Source: Polyangiaceae bacterium (lineage in GTDB: Bacteria; Myxococcota; Polyangia; Polyangiales; Polyangiaceae). Taken from it: DNA of 6,413 nt. A program made the position numbers and the translations under genes. Location of the stretch: contig JAICTU010000504.1 in assembly GCA_025936205.1 (NCBI GenBank), positions 1 through 6,413 on the forward strand, in the 5' to 3' direction. Under the pieces are notes generated by a model that was given only the letters and a program-made list of their open reading frames with translations, was not told the origin of the DNA and did not search any database. Shown here piece by piece: positions 1 through 5,623 of this stretch (position 1 is the stretch's first letter; each line of letters begins with the position of its first letter).

Positions 1-998
1 CTTCCGGCGTCGAGGCGCGCCAGCTTGCGCTGACAGATCTGGCGCAGCTGCTCGGCGTTGTCGACCCAGCGCTCGTGGTCACGCCGTGCGTTCTCCAGGT
101 ACAGTGACCAGAGCAAGCTGGCGGTCTGCAGCCGGTTGCGCGCGTCTTCCGGGCGCGCCTGCACGTCGGCGTCCGCCATCTCGGCGAGCGCGCGGTAGAA
201 ATGCTCCTCGTACTCCGGCTGGAAGTACACGTTGGGCAGGTCCAGCGCGACGACGAAGCGGCTCGGAGGACCGAAGCGAAAGCTCGCTGCTTCGCGCGCC
301 AACCCGAGCGACGTCGGCAGATCGCCATCGCGTTCCGTGGCCACCGCCATGCCCCAGAGCGCGAGCGCGCGGGTCACACCGGTGCGCGAGAGGCTGAGCG
401 CGAGCCGATAGTCTTCCAGCGCAGCGCCCAGATCGCCGCTGGCCATGCTGGACTCGGCGCGGTTGGAGGCAAACATGGCCTGGGCCTCGGGTTGCCACTC
501 GAGCTCGATCGCGCGCGAGTACGCGGCGCGCTCCGCCTCGCGCTGCCCGAGCTTGCCTTCGGCAGTGGCGAGAGAGAACCAGGCATCTGCAGCCAGGGGC
601 GAGTCGGGATCGCGCTCCAGGGCTTGCTGCAAGCGCAGCCGACCCTCGGGCAGATAGGACTTGTCCGCTTTGACGAGGGCGTCGCCGAGCAGATAGAGCA
701 GGCGAGAGTCACCCAGCTGATGGCCGTCCGCGATGGTGATCAAAGCCGCTGCGCGCGCGTTGAGCTGGCGGTTGAGCTCTTCGGTCGTCGCCGAGCTGGG
801 CATCATGTCGTCGCTGCTGTCATCGGCGGGGGTGCGGCTGCGCTCCGCCAGCGCCAGCAGCTGCTCGGCAGCACCCTGCTTCGGATTCTTGACCAGATCC
901 CAGACCGTGGGCGCAGCGCCAGCGCGCGAGACAACCCCGAGCCCGAGCAGGAACCCACCGAGCGCGCTGCGGAGCCAGCAATGGCGACGAGTTCGCAT
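1..998 (-). CDS. Exported TPR-repeat protein, partial (3' end beyond window)
   Basis: The frame is open from the ATG at 998 to the left edge (332 full codons, no stop), so the C-terminus is missing. The first 28 or so residues form a classic signal peptide: a basic start (MRTRRHCWLR), a hydrophobic core (ALGGFLLGLGVV) and an AGAA cleavage-type site near residues 26-29. The mature part is therefore probably periplasmic or secreted. Residues about 97-240 contain three to four tetratricopeptide-like helix pairs. The clearest is at about 137-165 (AWFSLATAEGKLGQ, then AAYSRAIEL, carrying the TPR pattern W-x2-L-x2-A and a closing A-x-E-L). Others lie near 100-130, 172-203 and 207-236. A Ser/Asp-rich low-complexity patch (about 58-72) follows the leader. 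The start is well supported: the ATG shares one base with the TGA of the preceding gene (TGATG), and GAGGAG lies 9 nt upstream (1008-1013). TPR domains usually mediate protein contacts. No catalytic motif is seen, and the specific role is unknown. Confidence 0.85.
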   Translation of the reverse strand, partial: MRTRRHCWLRSALGGFLLGLGVVSRAGAAPTVWDLVKNPKQGAAEQLLALAERSRTPADDSSDDMMPSSATTEELNRQLNARAAALITIADGHQLGDSRLLYLLGDALVKADKSYLPEGRLRLQQALERDPDSPLAADAWFSLATAEGKLGQREAERAAYSRAIELEWQPEAQAMFASNRAESSMASGDLGAALEDYRLALSLSRTGVTRALALWGMAVATERDGDLPTSLGLAREAASFRFGPPSRFVVALDLPNVYFQPEYEEHFYRALAEMADADVQARPEDARNRLQTASLLWSLYLENARRDHERWVDNAEQLRQICQRKLARLDAG

Positions 999-1939
999 CA
1001 CGGCGAGCTCCTCGGGTTCGAGCTCGTGTGCTTCAAATGCGCCGCCGCCAGCGCGCGCCAGGGCGCGGGCCCCCCTGCTTGCTCGAGGCCGGCGGCGTGG
1101 CGCGCCCAGAGATCGGCGGCAGCGGTATCGGAGTAGGGCTCCACCAGCAGGGCCGCAGCGCCGAACAACTCGTGGGGCGGCAGTACCGGCCAGCGTCCGG
1201 GCCAGCGCCCGCTCTGCACAGTGGCCACGAAGTGCCAGACCTCGCCCGCATCGAGCCGGCTCTCGCTGTCGCTCGGCTGAGCACGCCGTGCCGCTGCCAG
1301 CGCGCTGAGACCGACCGAGAGCGCCCGCAAGCCCGTGGAGCTGGCGCGTGCTCGCGCGGCCGCCAGCTGCCCCGTTGCTTCCTCCAGACCATCGGGGCCG
1401 CGCTGCATCGCGGAGACCGCCGCTTCGAGGTAGATGGCTTGTTGATCGATCGGATCGGGCCAGGCTTGCAGCAGCGGCAGCAGCCTCCGATAGGCAGCGA
1501 GCGCGGCATCGGAGTGACCCGTGAGCGCGGCGCTGACGGCGGAGTCGCGCAGTGCGTGCGCGGAGAGTGGCTCGGCTCCGTGCTGCCGCGCGGCCTCCCA
1601 CAGCGCCCAGGCATCAGCGAAGGCTCGCCGCCTGGTCCGGGCCTGCGCCTGCAGCACCAGTGGCTCGGCGCGATCGGGCAGGTCGTGGGCCAGCTCGGCC
1701 GCGAGCTTTAGCGCCAGGTCGGGATTGCTGCCGAGCGCCAGCTCGGCGCGTGCCAGACGCCGGCAGACCTGTTGCCGCCCCTGCTCACGCACCTGATCCC
1801 AGGCGCCGGGAGCAGAGGGCTCGCCTGCGCGCGCCGACGGGGGCGCGCACCATCTGGGACGCGAGCTCAGCTTGGCAGCGGTCGACAGATCACCGCTCAG
1901 CACGGCGCCAATCAAGAACACTGCCGACAGAGCGGGCAT
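998..1939 (-). CDS. Alanine-rich helical (TPR-like) repeat protein, 313 aa, unknown function
   Basis: I do not recognise a specific family. The protein is Ala/Leu/Arg-rich and reads as successive amphipathic helices. The segments at about 58-120 (ARAELALGSNPDLALKLAAE, then QARTRRRAFADAWALWEAA) and 131-160 (AVSAALTGHSDAALAAYRRL) have the spacing and small-residue pattern of degenerate tetratricopeptide repeats. The N-terminus (residues 3-14, ALSAVFLIGAVL) is hydrophobic and could be a weak signal peptide or anchor, but it lacks basic residues in front. A Trp-containing patch (about 246-250, WPGRW) and a Pro-rich turn precede the C-terminal helices. The ATG at 1939 has GGAGG 4 nt upstream (1944-1948). 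A second ATG at 1943 is out of frame and abuts that site. The gene begins 18 nt after the purA stop and ends overlapping the next TPR gene, so it is probably co-transcribed and translationally coupled. Cofunction with the following exported TPR protein is inferred from this coupling. Confidence 0.8.
   Translation of the reverse strand: MPALSAVFLIGAVLSGDLSTAAKLSSRPRWCAPPSARAGEPSAPGAWDQVREQGRQQVCRRLARAELALGSNPDLALKLAAELAHDLPDRAEPLVLQAQARTRRRAFADAWALWEAARQHGAEPLSAHALRDSAVSAALTGHSDAALAAYRRLLPLLQAWPDPIDQQAIYLEAAVSAMQRGPDGLEEATGQLAAARARASSTGLRALSVGLSALAAARRAQPSDSESRLDAGEVWHFVATVQSGRWPGRWPVLPPHELFGAAALLVEPYSDTAAADLWARHAAGLEQAGGPAPWRALAAAHLKHTSSNPRSSP
1008..1013 (-). promoter_or_regulatory. Ribosome-binding site of the exported TPR gene
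   Basis: GAGGAG on the minus strand lies 9 nt before the ATG at 998 and inside the end of the preceding repeat-protein gene. Together with the TGATG overlap it fixes the start of the downstream gene and points to coupled translation of the pair. Confidence 0.7.
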
Positions 1940-1957
1940 CCATCCTCCGGCCCTAGC

Positions 1958-3289
1958 TCAGGGCCAGCGCACGTCCGGATCGGCCGGGGAAGGCCGGGTG
2001 AAAGGGTCCTTCAAGACGATCGTCTCGAGCCGGCGAGCACCAAGGCTGAGCAGGTACAGCGGCACACGCGAGCGCTCCTCGATGAAGCGGACGTACTCGT
2101 ATGCCGCGCGCGGCAGCTCGCTGAGCTTGCGCGCCTCGCGCAGCGGCTCCGTCCAGCCCGGCAGCTCTTCATAGACGGGCTTGACGCTGCTCGGGTCGTC
2201 GTTGATGGCGTCGAGCGGCAACTCCTCCGTGCGCCCTTCGGGCGTGTCGTACGCCACGCACACACGCAGCGATCCCAGACCCGTGAGCACGTCCAGCTTG
2301 GTCAGCGCGAAGCCGTCCAAGCCGTTGACTCGCGCGGCGTACTTGAAGCCGGGCAGATCGAACCAGCCCGTGCGGCGCGGGCGACCCGTGACGGAGCCAA
2401 ACTCGGCTCCGGCCTCGCGCAAGCGCGTGCCTTCTGGTTCCGGCAGCTCGGTGGGGAAGGGGCCTGCGCCGACGCGGGTGGCGTAAGCCTTGCTGATGCC
2501 GAGCACACAGGTGATGCGCGTCGGCCCCAGACCGGCGCCGGTGGCCGCGCCCGAAGCCACGGGCGAGCTGGAGGTGACGAACGGGTCGGTGCCGTGGTCG
2601 ATGTCGAGCAAGGTGCCCTGAGCGCCTTCCAGCAACACCTTCTTGCCGGCGGAGAGCGCGTCGTTGACCAGGCGGGACGTATCCGCGAGCAGCGGCACCA
2701 GGCGCGCACGCAAGGGCTCGAGCTCGGCGATGATCTCGTCCACGCTGGGAGTGCTGGCGCCGAGCGCCGCGAGCACCGGGCGCCAGTGAAACAGTGAACC
2801 CTCGATGCGGTCGCGCAGGCGGCCCAGATCGCGCAGATCCCCGGCGAGCACGCCGGTGCGGCGGACCTTGTCCTCCAGCGCAGGGCCGATACCCTTCTTG
2901 GTGGTGCCGATGGCGCGCGACTGTGCCGCCGCCTCGCGCAGCGCATCGATCTGCTGATGGTAACCGAGCACCAGGTGCGCCCGCGCCGAGAGCGCGACTC
3001 GCGCGTCGACACGCTGTACGCCCTGCCGCGCCAGCTGGCTCATCTCCGCGACCAGCACGGCTGGATCGACCACCATGCCCTGCGCCAGCACGCAGCGCGT
3101 GTTCTCGCGCAAGATGCCGCTCGGCAGGAGCCGCAAGATGGTCCTTTCATCGCCGACCACCAACGTGTGGCCCGCGTTCGCGCCACCAGCCGCGCGCACG
3201 ACGAGGTCGGCGTGCTCCGTGTAAATGTCGACGATCTTTCCTTTGCCCTCGTCGCCCCACTGAGCACCAACCACAATCACGCAAGACAT
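1958..3289 (-). CDS. purA: Adenylosuccinate synthetase PurA
   Basis: PurA catalyses IMP + aspartate + GTP to adenylosuccinate in the cytoplasm, the first committed step from IMP to AMP. The 443 residues are full length (the E. coli enzyme is 432) and the family motifs keep almost E. coli numbering. These are the GAQWGDEGKGK P-loop-like start with Asp13 (8-18), GGANAGHT with His41 (35-42), GTTKKGIGP (128-136), EGAQGTLLDIDHGT with Gln224 (221-234), VTSS with Thr239, TGRPRRTGW with Arg303/Arg305 (301-309) and TKLDVL with Lys331/Asp333 (330-335). Known catalytic residues Asp13 and His41 are present. Two positions differ from the common form: Asp235 in DHGTDP, where Tyr is usual, and SLGARR (415-420), where S-x-GPxR is usual. 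The start ATG lies 1 nt after the hisZ stop, with AGAGGA 8 nt upstream inside hisZ, so coupling to hisZ is likely. hisZ-purA adjacency is a known conserved arrangement in proteobacteria. Confidence 0.98.
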   Translation of the reverse strand: MSCVIVVGAQWGDEGKGKIVDIYTEHADLVVRAAGGANAGHTLVVGDERTILRLLPSGILRENTRCVLAQGMVVDPAVLVAEMSQLARQGVQRVDARVALSARAHLVLGYHQQIDALREAAAQSRAIGTTKKGIGPALEDKVRRTGVLAGDLRDLGRLRDRIEGSLFHWRPVLAALGASTPSVDEIIAELEPLRARLVPLLADTSRLVNDALSAGKKVLLEGAQGTLLDIDHGTDPFVTSSSPVASGAATGAGLGPTRITCVLGISKAYATRVGAGPFPTELPEPEGTRLREAGAEFGSVTGRPRRTGWFDLPGFKYAARVNGLDGFALTKLDVLTGLGSLRVCVAYDTPEGRTEELPLDAINDDPSSVKPVYEELPGWTEPLREARKLSELPRAAYEYVRFIEERSRVPLYLLSLGARRLETIVLKDPFTRPSPADPDVRWP

Positions 3290-3290
3290 A

Positions 3291-4703
3291 TCAACGTTCC
3301 TCTAGCACCCCGAGATGACCCGCGACAACTCGAGCCAAGTTGCCAACATCCGTGCCATCCAGGAGCAGCTCGGTAGCCTCCCCGGCCGGCGTCTCTTCTG
3401 CAGCCCCTGCAAGCGCGGAAACCGCGCGCAAGCGGCTGCCGCCTGCGCCGAACCCGAGCGCGCCCAAGTCCAGCACGTGAGTATAGTCCCAATGCAACGC
3501 GTATGCGTCGCTCCGGTTCGCCTCGGGGCCGGTGGCGCAGGCCACTCCGTGCGCCCGCAGCTGCTTCAATAGCGGGGCGAGCCTGGGGTCGCCGGATGGG
3601 GCGGTCACGAGCACACGACCGCGCCCGCGCTCCCGCTCCCCCTGAGCATCGAGCGCCCAACACACGTTGCTGACGTGGAAGGCGAAACCCGCCGCAGGGC
3701 AGGGCAGCTCGAAGCGCTCGAACAGCGTGTCGTAGCGCCCGCCCGAGCCCAGCGGCTCTCCGGGCCCCTCCGCCAGCAGGTGAAACATCACCCCGGTGTA
3801 GTAATAGAACTCACGCGCCTCCCCCAAATCGAGCACAAATCGGGGCGCCAGCTGGGCCGCCACGGCCGCCCGCCACACGCGCTCGAGCGCGCGCATCGGC
3901 GCCTCCGCCGCCGTGCCGGCGAGCGCGCGCTCCGCGCGGGGCCACATTTCCGCGCCGCCGTGCAGCTCGGGCAGCGCGACGAGCGCCTCGAGGGCGCTAC
4001 CGGAGAGCCCCGAACGTGAGCCCACGCGGCGCAATTCGCTCTGATCCTTCAGCGCCAGGCATTCGAGCGCTTCGGCCCGCGCGCGCGCCTCCAACGGATC
4101 GACCAGGGCTCCGACGATCTGTGCGTGGGCCAGGTCCACCGTGAAATCGCGGATGCCCGCCGCGCTCAGAGCGCTGGTTGCGGCCTCCAGCACCTCCAGA
4201 TCTCCGGACTGCTCCGCGCTCGGACCGACCAGCTCGAAGCCGACCTGCAAGACTTGCTGATCCAGCCGCGCACGCTCGCGCCGGCGGCGCAGCACGGACG
4301 CTTGATACGAGAGCCGCGCTGGCCAGGGCCCTTCCGCGTGACGGGTCGACACCAGGCGTGCGATCTGTGGCGTCACGTCGGAGCGCAGCGCGGTGATCTT
4401 GCCGCTCTCTGGCTCGACGAAGCAGAGCGCCTCCTCGGCGTTGCCAAAGCCGCGCTCCAGCACGTCGGTATACTCGAACAGCGGCAGCTCGACGCGCTGG
4501 TAGCCGAACAGCTCCAGACTGGAAAGCATGCTCTCGCTCACGCGAGCGCGGCGGCGCGCCTGCCGCGGCAACCAGTCGCGCATCCCCACCGGCAGAGGGT
4601 GGGATGGACGCGGCTTGCCGCCCGCTGAAGCAGAGGGCGGGGAACTCGGGCTTTTGCCCGGCGGGGGCGAAGACTGGGCACGCAAAGCGGCGCACCGTAT
4701 CAA
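3291..4703 (-). CDS. hisZ: ATP phosphoribosyltransferase regulatory subunit HisZ
   Basis: HisZ is a catalytically inactive relative of histidyl-tRNA synthetase (HisRS) that joins short-form HisG to make the active, histidine-sensitive first enzyme of histidine synthesis. The class II synthetase core runs from LPVGMRDWLP (37-46) through GYQRVELPLFEY (67-78), ALRSDVTPQIARLV (105-118) and the motif-2-like block ending VLQVGFELVG (151-160) to FYYYTGVMF (299-307) and LGSGGRYDTLFERF (318-331). HisRS normally has GLDYYTG where this protein has REFYYYTG. That change, with the degenerate motif 2, supports HisZ over a real synthetase. Residues about 363-470 form an extra alpha/beta-looking segment (VLVTAPSGDPRLAPLLKQLR), possibly a relic anticodon-binding domain. 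The start is uncertain. The frame has no upstream ATG, an in-frame TAG lies at 4719-4721, and the candidates are TTG 4703, TTG 4685, GTG 4589 and ATG 4583. The Pro/Ser-rich first 35 residues are atypical, and no good ribosome-binding site precedes any candidate. It heads the operon with purA. Confidence 0.92.
   Translation of the reverse strand: MIRCAALRAQSSPPPGKSPSSPPSASAGGKPRPSHPLPVGMRDWLPRQARRRARVSESMLSSLELFGYQRVELPLFEYTDVLERGFGNAEEALCFVEPESGKITALRSDVTPQIARLVSTRHAEGPWPARLSYQASVLRRRRERARLDQQVLQVGFELVGPSAEQSGDLEVLEAATSALSAAGIRDFTVDLAHAQIVGALVDPLEARARAEALECLALKDQSELRRVGSRSGLSGSALEALVALPELHGGAEMWPRAERALAGTAAEAPMRALERVWRAAVAAQLAPRFVLDLGEAREFYYYTGVMFHLLAEGPGEPLGSGGRYDTLFERFELPCPAAGFAFHVSNVCWALDAQGERERGRGRVLVTAPSGDPRLAPLLKQLRAHGVACATGPEANRSDAYALHWDYTHVLDLGALGFGAGGSRLRAVSALAGAAEETPAGEATELLLDGTDVGNLARVVAGHLGVLEER
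3298..3303 (-). promoter_or_regulatory. Ribosome-binding site of purA inside hisZ
   Basis: AGAGGA on the minus strand lies 8 nt before the purA ATG and within the last codons of hisZ (Leu-Glu-Glu-Arg-stop). The hisZ TGA and the purA ATG are separated by a single T (TGATATG). The arrangement supports the chosen purA start and suggests that ribosomes terminating on hisZ re-initiate on purA. Confidence 0.75.
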
Positions 4704-4864
4704 ACATCCAGTGGCCGTCTAGCGCCACGGGTTCCCGAGTGGCCGTACGACCGGCATGTCGGTCGGACCGGACATCACGCTCGGGGTCTTGCTCGTAACT
4801 ATCCGAAAGGAGGCCCTTCGCCCGGTTCCCCCGTCGTCCGGCCCTTATCACCCGGAAATGCGCT
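4704..4864. other. Divergent intergenic region between hisZ operon and heme-protein operon
   Basis: This is the only sizeable non-coding stretch in the window, and it must hold the promoters of both operons. It contains an inverted-repeat cluster (4748-4774) and an isolated AAAGGAGG (4806-4813). TAACTAT (4796-4802) is the most -10-like string for the plus strand, but no acceptable -35 hexamer stands 16-18 nt before it, so I do not call a promoter. The in-frame stops facing outward (TAG at 4719-4721 for hisZ, TAA at 4796-4798 for the plus-strand gene) bound how far either coding region could extend. Confidence 0.7.
4748..4774. repeat. Overlapping inverted repeats, candidate operator
   Basis: Two dyads share an arm. 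CGACCG (4748-4753) and CGGTCG (4760-4765) are exact reverse complements around a 6-nt spacer centred on CATG. CGGTC (4760-4764) and GACCG (4766-4770) are exact reverse complements around one base, and the flanking TGT (4757-4759) and ACA (4772-4774) extend that dyad with one bulged G. The single-base centre makes the second dyad unlikely to be an RNA hairpin but suitable as a dimeric protein-binding site. It lies about 45-70 nt before the furthest hisZ start and about 90-117 nt before the plus-strand gene. Function is inferred from position only; short GC-rich dyads also arise by chance. Confidence 0.4.
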
Positions 4865-5623
4865 ATGGGGACTCGCATGAGCGAAGCACGTGACGGGATG
4901 ACGATCGACGTCTGGGAGCGCACCAAGGGCCACGGCGGGCAGCCCACCCAGGCCATGAACCGGCGGTTGTTCATGCAACTGCTCGGCTACGAGTGCACCG
5001 AGGGGCTCGATCCGGAGCGCGCCATCGCCACGCTGGGAGCCGCACTGGACGAGAAGGGCGCGTCCGCCATCATCTACGCCGACGTGAACAACCCGCGCGG
5101 CATCGCCCTGCTCAGCTGGGGCGAAGAACCCGCGGATTTCGTCACCAAGGTGCGACCTACGCTGAGCCACCCCGGGTTGCGCGCGCTGCGCCCGGTGCCG
5201 GCGTTGACCATGATCGGGCGCACCTATTCGACCGGCTACGAGCCAAGTCTCGAGTACTGGTTGCTCGAGCGTCCCAAGGAGACCGTGCGCAACCCGGCCT
5301 GGCCCTGGGCGGTGTGGTACCCGCTGCGCCGCAAGGGTGATTTCGAGTTGCTCGAGGATCGCGAGAAGGGCGGCATCCTGCGCGAGCACGCCGAGATCGG
5401 CCAGGCTTACGGCAAGCAAAATCTGGCTCACGACGTGCGCCTCGCCTGTCACGGTCTGGACCAGAACGACAATGAGTTCGTGATCGGGCTGTGCGGCGAG
5501 CAGCTGCATCCGCTCTCGCACGTGGTGCAGGCGATGCGCCGCACGCGGCAGACGGCGCAGTACATCGTGCAGATGGGGCCGTTCTTCGTCGGGCACCGAG
5601 CCTGGGCGTCGGCGGCCCCGTGA
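4865..5623 (+). CDS. Chlorite dismutase/HemQ-family heme protein
   Basis: This 252-residue protein belongs to the chlorite dismutase family. Some members (HemQ/ChdC) oxidatively decarboxylate coproheme to heme b; others detoxify chlorite. Family signatures lie in the C-terminal half: WAVWYPLRRKGDF (148-160) corresponds to the YP-[ML]-x-[KR] segment that carries the catalytic Tyr of HemQ (Tyr152 here). ILREHAEIGQAYG (171-183) corresponds to the helix with the likely proximal heme ligand His175. HGLDQNDNEFVIGL (196-209) matches the GLDDxEF strand, and MGPFFVG (237-243) matches the closing GPFFVG motif. The N-terminal half (NRRLFMQLLGYEC, then ASAIIYADVNNPRGIALLSW) is the related ferredoxin-like repeat. 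No signal peptide is seen, so it is probably cytoplasmic. Starts at ATG 4865, 4877 and 4898 are all in frame; 4877 has GGGGA 5 nt upstream and may be the true one. Conserved Tyr152 favours a HemQ-like role over chlorite dismutation, but the substrate is not proven by sequence. It is probably co-transcribed with the following phosphatase. Confidence 0.92.
   Translation: MGTRMSEARDGMTIDVWERTKGHGGQPTQAMNRRLFMQLLGYECTEGLDPERAIATLGAALDEKGASAIIYADVNNPRGIALLSWGEEPADFVTKVRPTLSHPGLRALRPVPALTMIGRTYSTGYEPSLEYWLLERPKETVRNPAWPWAVWYPLRRKGDFELLEDREKGGILREHAEIGQAYGKQNLAHDVRLACHGLDQNDNEFVIGLCGEQLHPLSHVVQAMRRTRQTAQYIVQMGPFFVGHRAWASAAP

Noticed and set aside
201..1136. Long plus-strand open frame (311 codons) antisense to the TPR genes
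   Set aside because: It is opposite two genes with a signal peptide, TPR repeats and tight coupling. Its translation is low-complexity and matches no domain, as expected from antisense frames of GC-rich genes.
1772..2797. Plus-strand open frame of 341 codons opposite purA
   Set aside because: purA on the minus strand is unambiguous, and the antisense product shows no recognisable motif.
3291..4703. Histidyl-tRNA synthetase (HisS) as an alternative call for hisZ
   Set aside because: The signature GLDYYTG block is replaced by REFYYYTG and motif 2 is degenerate, while linkage to purA is typical of hisZ.
4785..4802. Possible promoter using TTGCTC and TAACTAT
   Set aside because: The two strings are almost adjacent rather than 16-18 nt apart, so they cannot serve as a -35/-10 pair.
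3997..4974. Minus-strand open frame of 325 codons crossing the intergenic region
   Set aside because: It overlaps hisZ in another frame and runs antisense into the heme-protein gene. It shows no domain and does not supply a better HisZ N-terminus.
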